This document shows, piece by piece, positions 1-6,793 of a stretch of 49,135 bases of DNA; the first letter of the stretch is position 1, and every line of letters begins with the position of its first letter. Source of the DNA: PKWO01 sp036561005. Its GTDB lineage: Bacteria > Pseudomonadota > Gammaproteobacteria > Burkholderiales > Burkholderiaceae_D. The notes beneath the pieces were generated by a model, which was not told where the DNA came from, did no database searches, and was given only the letters and a program-made list of their open reading frames with translations. The position numbers and the translations under genes are program-made. The stretch covers positions 1 to 49,135 of the forward strand of contig DATBQE010000028.1 in assembly GCA_036561005.1 (NCBI GenBank), read 5' to 3'.

Positions 1-295
1 GCGCCAACAGCTCGCGATAGGGCAAAGCGCGCCCCTGCACTTCTGTTTGACCGTCGATCAAGCTGGTGCCCAGCAAGCTCTTGAGCGAACGCATGAGCCG
101 CCCGTCATAGCCTGCAAGGTAGTTTTCCAGGGCAGCGCGGCCGAAGTACGCCTGGTCTTCATCGGCGTTGAAAAACACGACCGACGGCAGCGTGACTTTG
201 TCGTCTTCCAGAGCCAGCAATGCGGCGTGCCCCGGCCTGCAAAAAGCCACGGTCGAATTTGAGGTGCCGAAATCCAATCCACAAGCATGCGCCAT
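1..295 (-). CDS. yegD: Hsp70-family chaperone-like protein (YegD type), N-terminal part
   Basis: The minus-strand reading frame from the ATG at 295 runs off the left edge, so only about 98 residues are seen. It begins MAHACGLDFGTSNSTVAF, the phosphate-1 loop of the actin/Hsp70 ATPase fold (DFGTSNS), followed by LPSVVFFNADE and a stretch matching the early nucleotide-binding domain. The spacing and the text after the loop fit YegD-like Hsp70 homologues better than DnaK, which begins IGIDLGTTNS. Family members are soluble ATPases of poorly defined chaperone role. A good sigma-70 promoter lies just upstream (330-358), so it is probably transcribed separately from guaA. The subfamily call is uncertain because the C-terminal substrate domain is outside the window. 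Confidence 0.8.
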   Translation of the reverse strand, partial: MAHACGLDFGTSNSTVAFCRPGHAALLALEDDKVTLPSVVFFNADEDQAYFGRAALENYLAGYDGRLMRSLKSLLGTSLIDGQTEVQGRALPYRELLA

Positions 296-329
296 GAGAC
301 CCAACCAGACCAAAATTTAAAGGGCGCCA

Positions 330-358
330 ATGATAGACGTTTGATGTGCGCTTGTCAG
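330..358 (-). promoter_or_regulatory. Sigma-70 promoter of the yegD-like gene
   Basis: On the minus strand CTGACA (358-353) and TATCAT (335-330) are separated by exactly 17 bp. The predicted start lies near 323, about 28 nt before the ATG at 295. The match is 5/6 in each box. Confidence 0.6.
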
Positions 359-410
359 CGACTTTTGGCGGCACTATGGCGACTTCGACGTACCGCCAGG
401 ATTACGCAGG

Positions 411-1988
411 TTATTCCCACTCAATCGTCGCAGGCGGTTTGCCGGAGATGTCGTACACCACGCGGTTGATGCCGCGCACTTCATTGATGATGCGGTTCGA
501 CACCTTGCCCAGCAAGTCGTGCGGCAAGTGCGCCCAATGGGCGGTCATGAAATCGAGCGTCTGGACGGCGCGCAGGGCCACGACATAGTCATAGGTGCGT
601 CCATCGCCCATGACGCCGACCGATTTCACCGGCAGGAATACGGCAAAGGCCTGGCTGGTCTTGTCGTACCAGGACAGCCCTTGCTCGTCGAGCGTGCTGC
701 GCAATTCCTCGATGAAGATGGCGTCGGCACGGCGCAACAGGTCGGCAAACTCGCGTTTGACTTCGCCCAGAATGCGCACGCCCAGGCCCGGTCCGGGGAA
801 AGGATGGCGATACACCATGTCGTGCGGCAGGCCGAGCGCCACGCCCAGTTCGCGCACTTCGTCCTTGAACAGTTCGCGCAGCGGCTCCAGCAGCTTCAGG
901 TTCAATGTCTCGGGCAAGCCGCCCACGTTGTGGTGGCTCTTGATGGTGTGTCCCTTCTTGCCCTTGCCGGCGCTTTCGATCACGTCGGGATAGATCGTAC
1001 CCTGGGCCAGCCATTTGGCGTTGACCAGTTTGCCGGCTTCGACCTGGAACACTTCGACGAATTCGCGGCCGATGATCTTGCGCTTGGCTTCCGGATCGGA
1101 AACGCCGGCCAGGTGGCCCATGAACTGATCGCAGGCATCGACATGAATGACTTTGACGCCGAGATTCTTGGCGAACATGTCCATCACCATCTTGCCTTCA
1201 TTCAGGCGCAACAAACCGTGGTCGACGAATACGCAAGTCAGTTGATCGCCGATGGCGCGATGGATCAGGGCTGCGGCGACGCTGCTGTCGACACCGCCGG
1301 ACAAGCCCAGGATGACTTCGTCTTTGCCGACCTGCTGGCGAATCGATTCAACCGCTTCGCTGATGTAGTCGCGCATATTCCAGTCTGATTTGCAGCCGCA
1401 GATGTCATGCACAAAGCGACCAAGAATGGCCTTGCCCTGCACGGTGTGTGTGACTTCAGGGTGGAACTGCACGGCATAGAATTTACGGGCTTCGTCGGCC
1501 ATGCCGGCGATGGGGCAATTGTCGGTCGAGGCCATGAGTTTGAAGCCGGGCGGCATTTCGATCACTTTGTCGCCATGGCTCATCCATACCTTCAGCATGC
1601 CGTGGCCTTCCGGCGTGGTGAAGTCGCTGATGCCGTCGAACAGGGCCATGTGGCCGCGCGCACGCACCTCGGCGTAGCCGAACTCGCGCACCTTGCCGTT
1701 TTCGACTTTGCCGCCCAATTGTTCGGCCATGGTTTGCATGCCGTAGCAGATGCCGAATACCGGCACACCCAGTTCGAATACGGCCTGCGGTGCACGCGGC
1801 GTATCGCCTTCGGTCACCGAGTTCGGGCCGCCGGATAGGATCACGCCGGAGGCGCCGTAGTTGCGGATGAAGTCTTCATCCACGTCATACGGAAACACCT
1901 CGGAAAACACGCCGGCGTCGCGCACGCGGCGGGCAATCAACTGGGTGACTTGGGAACCAAAATCGATAATCAGGATTTTTGCGTGCAT
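411..1988 (-). CDS. guaA: GMP synthase (glutamine-hydrolysing)
   Basis: Cytosolic enzyme that aminates XMP to GMP with glutamine and ATP, the last step of guanine nucleotide synthesis. At 525 residues it is full length. The N-terminal class I glutamine amidotransferase domain (about residues 1-200) carries the nucleophile elbow GICYGMQ and a downstream FHPE histidine-glutamate pair. The ATP pyrophosphatase domain has the PP-loop SGGVDSS near residue 230. The C-terminal dimerisation domain ends in PATIEWE, the usual conserved terminus. It lies 136 bp downstream of guaB in the same direction, as in many proteobacteria, but a strong terminator sits between them, so the two may be only partly co-transcribed. 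No strong Shine-Dalgarno is visible before the ATG. Confidence 0.98.
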   Translation of the reverse strand: MHAKILIIDFGSQVTQLIARRVRDAGVFSEVFPYDVDEDFIRNYGASGVILSGGPNSVTEGDTPRAPQAVFELGVPVFGICYGMQTMAEQLGGKVENGKVREFGYAEVRARGHMALFDGISDFTTPEGHGMLKVWMSHGDKVIEMPPGFKLMASTDNCPIAGMADEARKFYAVQFHPEVTHTVQGKAILGRFVHDICGCKSDWNMRDYISEAVESIRQQVGKDEVILGLSGGVDSSVAAALIHRAIGDQLTCVFVDHGLLRLNEGKMVMDMFAKNLGVKVIHVDACDQFMGHLAGVSDPEAKRKIIGREFVEVFQVEAGKLVNAKWLAQGTIYPDVIESAGKGKKGHTIKSHHNVGGLPETLNLKLLEPLRELFKDEVRELGVALGLPHDMVYRHPFPGPGLGVRILGEVKREFADLLRRADAIFIEELRSTLDEQGLSWYDKTSQAFAVFLPVKSVGVMGDGRTYDYVVALRAVQTLDFMTAHWAHLPHDLLGKVSNRIINEVRGINRVVYDISGKPPATIEWE

Positions 1989-2052
1989 GATGATTGTCTA
2001 CAGAAATTGAATTCGGGTTATGTCGATCTGATGGCCTGTTTTGCCGCGCCGG

Positions 2053-2100
2053 AAAAAACAATACACCGGCCGCCGCCCTGTTTGGGGCGGCGGCGCGGTG
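2053..2100 (-). terminator. Rho-independent terminator after guaB
   Basis: On the minus strand a GC-rich stem (GCCGCCGCCC paired with GGGCGGCGGC, loop of a few bases) is followed by TATTGTTTTTTCC. It lies 25 bp after the guaB stop and before guaA, so it should end or attenuate the guaB transcript. Confidence 0.85.
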
Positions 2101-2124
2101 TTGATGTCATTCTCTACCCCAGGA

Positions 2125-3585
2125 CTATTCGGCGCGGTAGTTAGGCGCTTCCTTGGTAATTTGGACGTCGTGCACATGCGATTCGCGCATGCCGGCGGAA
2201 GTGATTTCCACGAACTCGGCTTTTTCGCGCAATTCATCAATTGTGCGGCAACCGCAGTAGCCCATGGACTGGCGCACACCCCCAACGAGTTGGAACAGAA
2301 TGGCCAGCACACTGCCCTTGTAGGGAACGCGGCCTTCGATGCCTTCCGGCACGAATTTGTCCGACTTGCTGGCCGCATCCTGGAAATAGCGGTCTGCCGA
2401 GCCGTCAGCCATGGCGCCGAGGCTACCCATGCCGCGATACGACTTGTAGCTGCGCCCCTGGAACAGGATGACTTCGCCCGGCGCTTCTTCAGTACCGGCA
2501 AACATGCTGCCCATCATGACGCTCGAAGCACCGGCTGCCAGCGCCTTGGAAATATCGCCCGAGAAACGAACGCCGCCATCGGCGATACAGGGAACGCCCG
2601 TGCCCTTCAAGGCTTGCGCCACGTTGGATATGGCGGTGATCTGGGGCACGCCGACACCAGCCACGATACGCGTGGTGCAGATCGAGCCGGGGCCGATACC
2701 AACCTTGACAGCATCGGCGCCGTATTCGAGCAGCGCCTTGGCCGCTGCCGCCGTCGCGATATTGCCGCCGATGACGTCGACATTGGGAAAATGCTGCTTG
2801 ATCCATTTGACGCGATCGAGGATGCCCTGCGAGTGGCCGTGAGCCGTGTCCACCACCAGCACGTCGACCCCGGCGCCGACGAGCAGCTCGATGCGTTCGT
2901 CATTGTCTTCGCCGACGCCCACTGCAGCGCCCACCAGCAGTTTGCCCTGCATGTCTTTGGATGCCGATGGGTGTTCGGTCGATTTCTGGATGTCCTTGAC
3001 GGTGATCAGGCCGCGCAGTTCGAAGGCGTCGTTGACCACCAGCACGCGTTCGAGGCGATGCTTGTTCATCAAGCGCTTGGCTTCGGCAGTATCGGCGCCT
3101 TCCTTGACGAACACCAGCTTCTCGCGCGGCGTCATCTTGAAGCGTACTTCGGCGTCGAGCTCTTCTTCGAAGCGCAAATCACGGTTGGTGATGATGCCCA
3201 CCACCGTCTTGCCTTCCACGACGGGAAAGCCGCTTACGCCATATTGCTCGGTCAGCGCGATCACTTCGCGGATGCGCATGGTTGCCGGAATCGTAATCGG
3301 GTCGCGCAGCACGCCCGATTCGAAACGCTTGACCTTGGCCACTTCCTTGGCTTGATCCTTGGGCGACAGATTCTTGTGAATGATGCCAATACCGCCCTCT
3401 TGCGCCATGGCGATGGCCAGACGCGATTCTGTCACCGTGTCCATCGCCGCCGACAACAGGGGAATGTTGAGCGAGATGTTGCGGGTCAAGCGGGTTTTGA
3501 GGGACGTGTCTTTGGGAAGGATGTTCGAATAAGCCGGAACAAGCAGCACGTCATCGAATGTGAGTGCTTTTTGAAGTAGACGCAT
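2125..3585 (-). CDS. guaB: IMP dehydrogenase
   Basis: Oxidises IMP to XMP with NAD+, the rate-limiting step toward GMP, and so feeds GuaA encoded next to it. The 486-residue protein has the normal length. An N-terminal TIM-barrel part (FDDVLLVPAYS) is followed by an inserted pair of CBS domains (about residues 95-200, with PITIPATMRIREVIAL at the start). Then comes the catalytic loop GPGSICTTR with the active-site cysteine, and the flap and MGSLGAM region near residue 400. The start at 3585 is preceded by AGGAAA at good spacing and by a TATAAT box at 3612-3617. Confidence 0.98.
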   Translation of the reverse strand: MRLLQKALTFDDVLLVPAYSNILPKDTSLKTRLTRNISLNIPLLSAAMDTVTESRLAIAMAQEGGIGIIHKNLSPKDQAKEVAKVKRFESGVLRDPITIPATMRIREVIALTEQYGVSGFPVVEGKTVVGIITNRDLRFEEELDAEVRFKMTPREKLVFVKEGADTAEAKRLMNKHRLERVLVVNDAFELRGLITVKDIQKSTEHPSASKDMQGKLLVGAAVGVGEDNDERIELLVGAGVDVLVVDTAHGHSQGILDRVKWIKQHFPNVDVIGGNIATAAAAKALLEYGADAVKVGIGPGSICTTRIVAGVGVPQITAISNVAQALKGTGVPCIADGGVRFSGDISKALAAGASSVMMGSMFAGTEEAPGEVILFQGRSYKSYRGMGSLGAMADGSADRYFQDAASKSDKFVPEGIEGRVPYKGSVLAILFQLVGGVRQSMGYCGCRTIDELREKAEFVEITSAGMRESHVHDVQITKEAPNYRAE

Positions 3586-3611
3586 AGCATTTCCTATAGG
3601 CGCAAAGCCGC

Positions 3612-3640
3612 ATTATACAGAAATCCGGAAAACGCGTTCG
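3612..3640 (-). promoter_or_regulatory. Probable guaB promoter
   Basis: A perfect TATAAT (3617-3612 on the minus strand) lies 27 bp upstream of the guaB ATG. The -35 region around 3635-3640 (TCGAAC) is a poor match, which would fit an activator-assisted or regulated promoter. Confidence 0.55.
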
Positions 3641-3808
3641 AATGGCCTCACTTTCAGTTTTTTGTGGCACGATGCGGCCCCCGGTCAACCACAGGCGAGG
3701 CAAAACCGTTTCTTACGTTGACATCAAGCCAAAAGCATGGCGAAATCAGTATATTTCACCGGTTCTGCCTTTGATCGGGCCAGGCACAGGAAACGCACAG
3801 GAAAAGCA

Positions 3809-4315
3809 ATGATGAAATCGACCTTTGTAAAGCACGGACTTTTGCTTGCCGGATTGCTCATGAGCGCTTGCGCCTTGGCACAGTTCGTCTGGATCGACGA
3901 GCACGGGGTTAAGCAATTCTCCGATACGGCACCGCCTTCGAATATCCCGCAAAATCATATTCTGAAGCAGCCGCACCGCGATGCCGCGCGCCCCACAGAA
4001 GCGCCTGCGGCCGACGCAGCCGCAGGCAGCGACGCCGCAAAGGCACCGCCATCTGTTGCCGAAAAAAACGCCGACTTCAATAAACGCAAGACCGAACAGG
4101 CGGAAAAGGACAAGAAGACTGCCGAGGACGCCAAGCGCAAGGAAACGGACGCCGCCAATTGCGCGCGCACCAAGCAATACCTCGATGAGCTCAACACCGG
4201 TGAACGCATAAGAACCACCGGTAGCGACGGCCAGCCGGCCTTTATGGACGACGACAAGCGCGCCAAGGAAGTCCAGCGCGCGCAGCAAGCCTTAGCCGAC
4301 TGCAACAAAGGTTAA
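3809..4315 (+). CDS. Secreted DUF4124-domain protein
   Basis: 168-residue predicted periplasmic protein. The chosen ATG at 3809 is preceded by AGGAAAAG and gives a classical signal peptide (MMKSTFVKHGLLLAGLLMSACALAQ). An upstream in-frame start at 3737 would bury this signal and is disfavoured. After cleavage the sequence FVWIDEHGVKQFSDTAPP is the hallmark of the DUF4124 domain, a small beta-rich fold common in betaproteobacteria. The middle is Ala/Pro-rich, and a charged Lys/Glu helix (about residues 95-125) probably forms a coiled coil. Function is unknown. It stands alone, divergent from guaB and convergent with rnfH. Confidence 0.8.
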   Translation: MMKSTFVKHGLLLAGLLMSACALAQFVWIDEHGVKQFSDTAPPSNIPQNHILKQPHRDAARPTEAPAADAAAGSDAAKAPPSVAEKNADFNKRKTEQAEKDKKTAEDAKRKETDAANCARTKQYLDELNTGERIRTTGSDGQPAFMDDDKRAKEVQRAQQALADCNKG

Positions 4316-4355
4316 ACTTGGTCTCCACTTGGCGGAGACATCGCGAGGTCTGCGG

Positions 4356-4682
4356 TTAAGCCTTGGCGGTGCGCTTGTTGACACGGCGACGCCGCGATTC
4401 CATCGGATCGGCCTTGAGCGGACGGTATATTTCAACCCGGTCGCCCTGTTTCACCTGCGTATCGAGCGTCTTGAGCTTGCCGAATACACCTACACGCCAC
4501 ACCGACAAGTCGATTTCCGGCACACGTTGCAGCACGCCGCTCAAGCGAATCGCGTCGAGCAGGCTGGCGCCGGGGGCAACTTGCAGGTCGATTACGTGCT
4601 GGCGTTGAAGATCGGCGTAGCAGACCTGAACGTTCACACTTGCTTGCACCGTGTGCGGATTCGCTTCAAGGGCCTCATCCAT
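4356..4682 (-). CDS. rnfH: RnfH/RatB-family ubiquitin-like protein
   Basis: 108-residue protein of the UPF0125/RnfH family, a beta-grasp ThiS/MoaD-like fold. Recognisable parts are VQVCYADLQRQHVIDLQV, the SLLDAIRLSGV helix, and GVFGKLKTLDTQVKQGDRVEIYRPL, where 'RVEIYRPL' is the family signature. The highly basic tail RRRRVNKRTAKA is also typical. The ATG at 4682 overlaps the ratA stop by 8 bp and gives the usual family length; a TTG at 4718 would add twelve unlikely residues. It is coupled to ratA as in Escherichia coli. Its exact role is unsettled. The E. coli toxin-antitoxin reading of ratAB is disputed. Confidence 0.92.
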   Translation of the reverse strand: MDEALEANPHTVQASVNVQVCYADLQRQHVIDLQVAPGASLLDAIRLSGVLQRVPEIDLSVWRVGVFGKLKTLDTQVKQGDRVEIYRPLKADPMESRRRRVNKRTAKA

Positions 4683-5106
4683 ACACGGCTTCCGCACGTT
4701 TGCAGAAGGAATCGACAAAACTGTCTGCTATCATGCCAAACACCGGACCGATGACCTGGTCGAGCAAGCGATTCGAGAATTCGTATTGCAGTTCGAATTC
4801 AATCTTGCAGGCGTCCGCGCGCAGCGAGCGAAATATCCAGCTACCCTCAAGGGCCCTGAAGGGGCCATCGACCAGCGTCATCTGGATCGACACGGGGCTG
4901 ACGTTTTTGTTGCGCGTGGTAAATTTCTGGTTGACACCGCGATATTGGATCGACAAGGTCGCGACCATACTCTCCAGATCGGGTCGCTCCACGTCAACTT
5001 CGCCGCACCAGGGCAAAAATCGCGGATAATCCTCTACCCGTTCAACAAGAGAAAACATCTGTTGCGCGCTGTAACCGACCAGCACCGACTTGTTCACAGC
5101 AGCCAT
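4675..5106 (-). CDS. ratA: RatA, ribosome-association / START-like (SRPBCC) protein
   Basis: 143 residues, the standard length of the RatA/COQ10-like START family. The ATG at 5106 begins MAAVNKSVLVGYSAQQMFSLVERVEDYPRFLPWC, the conserved N-terminus with the YPxFLPWC motif. The remainder forms the helix-grip beta-sheet and the long C-terminal helix (VFGMIADSFVDSFCKRAEAVYG). E. coli RatA can block association of 50S and 30S subunits; eukaryotic relatives bind coenzyme Q. A longer frame to 5379 exists but runs antisense into smpB and is rejected. It is divergent from smpB with 63 bp between the starts. Confidence 0.95.
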   Translation of the reverse strand: MAAVNKSVLVGYSAQQMFSLVERVEDYPRFLPWCGEVDVERPDLESMVATLSIQYRGVNQKFTTRNKNVSPVSIQMTLVDGPFRALEGSWIFRSLRADACKIEFELQYEFSNRLLDQVIGPVFGMIADSFVDSFCKRAEAVYG

Positions 5107-5169
5107 TGAGCTCGTTTTGATAGAATACAAAGCCGAAATTTTAACCGATCCTCCGTTTTTTCCTTCCAG

Positions 5170-5619
5170 ATGACCATCGTAGACAACAAAAAAGCCTTCC
5201 ATGACTACTTTATTGAGGAGCGCTACGAAGCCGGCATGGTCCTGCATGGATGGGAAGTCAAGGCGATACGCGCCGGGCGCGTGCAGCTCAAGGAAGCCTA
5301 CGTCATCGTCAACAATGGCGAAATCTTCCTGTTCGGCGCGCATATCAGCGCATTGACGAGCGCCTCGACCCATGTCCACCCGGAGGCCGTGCGCACGCGC
5401 AAGCTCTTGCTCAAGGGCGAAGAGATCAAGCGCCTGATCGGCAAGGTGGAACGCTCAGGCTACACGCTCGTGCCGATCAATCTGCACTATCTGCGCGGAC
5501 GCGTGAAATGCGAGATCGGCCTGGCCAAAGGCAAGAAGCAGCATGACAAACGCGAGACCGAGAAGCAGCGCGACTGGGAACGCGAGAAGCAGAGCATCAT
5601 GAAACAGCATAATCGATAA
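5170..5619 (+). CDS. smpB: SsrA-binding protein SmpB
   Basis: 149-residue tmRNA partner that brings tmRNA to stalled ribosomes for trans-translation. The sequence shows the OB-fold core (NKKAFHDYFIEERYEAGMVL, GWEVKAIRAGRVQLKEAYV), the conserved HVHPEAVRTRKLLL region and the basic C-terminal tail (GKKQHDKRETEKQRDWEREKQ), which mimics codon-anticodon pairing in the A site. tmRNA itself (ssrA) is not visible in the window. It lies 21 bp before the GST gene, so the two may share a transcript. Confidence 0.98.
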   Translation: MTIVDNKKAFHDYFIEERYEAGMVLHGWEVKAIRAGRVQLKEAYVIVNNGEIFLFGAHISALTSASTHVHPEAVRTRKLLLKGEEIKRLIGKVERSGYTLVPINLHYLRGRVKCEIGLAKGKKQHDKRETEKQRDWEREKQSIMKQHNR

Positions 5620-5640
5620 GTCCCGAGAGACCAGACTGCC

Positions 5641-6324
5641 ATGTACGAACTCTATATCGCCAACAAAAACTACTCTTCCTGGTCGCTACGTCCCTGGCTG
5701 CTTATGCGCGAGCTGGCCATTCCCTTCGTGGAAAAGCTGGTGCCGTTTGCCGAGGGGTCCAACAAGGAATCCTTCATCGCGTTCGCGCCGAACCGAAAGG
5801 TGCCTTGCCTGCACGACAGTGGGCAGGCGATATGGGATTCCCTGGCCATCATCGAACATCTCGCCGAACGCCATGCCGGCGTCTGGCCTGCCAATGCCGT
5901 GGCACGCAGCTGGTCGCGCTGTGCCTCTGCAGAAATGCATTCCGGTTTTGGCGCATTGCGCGAACATTGCACCATGAATTGCGGGATACGTGTGCGCTTG
6001 AGCAGCATCGGCCCTGCCCTGCAGGACGATATCGCCCGCATCCAGGAGATATGGCACGAAGGGCGTGATAAGTTCGGCGGTCCCTTCCTGAGCGGCGCGC
6101 AATTCCACGCTGTCGATGCCATGTTTGCACCAGTGGTATTGCGTTTCCAGACCTACGGCATCGAGCTTGATCCTGCACTCGAGGACTATTGCAAATTGAT
6201 ACGCGCGAGGCCGGCCATGCAGGATTGGTATGACGCTGCCTTGAAGGAGGTCTGGCGCGAGCCGGGCCACGAAGATGAAGCGCGCCGTGCCGGCGTCTGG
6301 CTAGAGGATCTGCGACGTCCCTGA
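5641..6324 (+). CDS. Glutathione S-transferase family protein
   Basis: 227-residue cytosolic protein. Residues 1-80 are a thioredoxin-like GST N domain: MYELYIANKNYSSWSLRPWLLMRELAIPF, then NRKVPCLHD with the cis-proline (VPCL) and the glutathione-binding SLAIIEHLAE segment. The C-terminal half is the all-helical GST C domain. The NKNYSSWSLRPWL start resembles a clade sometimes related to maleylacetoacetate isomerase or 'YfcF'-type GSTs. Substrate cannot be told. It follows smpB in the same direction. Confidence 0.9.
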   Translation: MYELYIANKNYSSWSLRPWLLMRELAIPFVEKLVPFAEGSNKESFIAFAPNRKVPCLHDSGQAIWDSLAIIEHLAERHAGVWPANAVARSWSRCASAEMHSGFGALREHCTMNCGIRVRLSSIGPALQDDIARIQEIWHEGRDKFGGPFLSGAQFHAVDAMFAPVVLRFQTYGIELDPALEDYCKLIRARPAMQDWYDAALKEVWREPGHEDEARRAGVWLEDLRRP

Positions 6325-6369
6325 ACGTTGTGCGCGCAAGGTAATAGACAAAATGCAGACGAAAAAAAA

Positions 6370-6393
6370 CCCCGGCAAGCCGGGGATTTTTTT
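6370..6393. terminator. Bidirectional intrinsic terminator between GST and csp genes
   Basis: CCCCGGC and GCCGGGG form a tight 7-bp stem, flanked by an A-run on the left and ATTTTTTT on the right. It can therefore terminate both the plus-strand GST transcript and the minus-strand csp transcript. Confidence 0.9.
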
Positions 6394-6413
6394 CGCGCTA
6401 ATTCAGACCAAGA

Positions 6414-6617
6414 TTACAGAGCCTGAATGTTCGATGCCTGCTTGCCTTTAGGGCCGGCAGTCACTTCGAACGAAACGCGCTGATTTTCTTTGAGGGACTT
6501 GAAGCCACTCGTTTGAATTGCCGAGAAGTGAGCGAACAGATCTTCGCCGCCTTCGTCAGGAGTGATAAAGCCGAAGCCTTTTGCGTCATTGAACCACTTT
6601 ACGATACCAGTTGCCAT
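6414..6617 (-). CDS. Cold-shock domain protein (CspA family)
   Basis: 67-residue single OB-fold nucleic-acid chaperone. RNP1 (KGFGFI) and RNP2 (DLFAHFS) are intact, and the protein begins MATGIVKWFNDAKGFGFI, as is canonical. The ATG at 6617 is preceded by AGGAAATGTA. A longer frame to 6668 would add residues unlike the family and is rejected. It has its own promoter about 110 bp upstream and a roughly 100-nt leader, usual for cspA-type mRNAs whose structure is temperature sensitive. Whether this copy is cold-induced cannot be seen. Confidence 0.97.
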   Translation of the reverse strand: MATGIVKWFNDAKGFGFITPDEGGEDLFAHFSAIQTSGFKSLKENQRVSFEVTAGPKGKQASNIQAL

Positions 6618-6724
6618 TACATTTCCTATTACAGTTAAATTGGGCTCTCGCCCGTTCCGTCGACTCAACCAAGAAAGAAATGACAGCTTTACTGCACCAC
6701 TCGCCGGAATCTCAACGTGGGCGC

Positions 6725-6755
6725 ATTATAACCGACAAATTCCGGAAATTGACAA
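6725..6755 (-). promoter_or_regulatory. csp promoter with long 5' leader
   Basis: On the minus strand TTGTCA (6755-6750) and TATAAT (6730-6725) are 19 bp apart. Transcription would begin near 6718, leaving a leader of about 100 nt before the ATG at 6617. Confidence 0.6.
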
Positions 6756-6793
6756 TGGTTTCACTCTGCATTCCGCAAAATTTCACGTTTTCC

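Noticed and set aside
519..1388. 289-codon open frame opposite guaA
   Set aside because: It lies wholly antisense to guaA and has no signal, motif or ribosome site of its own; it arises from codon bias.
2041..3579. 512-codon frame opposite guaB
   Set aside because: Complete antisense of guaB; composition (His, Ala, Arg-rich) is that of a shadow frame.
4321..4338. GTCTCC/GGAGAC inverted repeat between the DUF4124 gene and rnfH
   Set aside because: Short stem and no run of T on either strand; too weak to call a terminator.
4356..5106. ratA-rnfH as a toxin-antitoxin pair
   Set aside because: The toxin-antitoxin reading is disputed; the pair is a conserved housekeeping neighbour of smpB, so a TA label would overstate the evidence.
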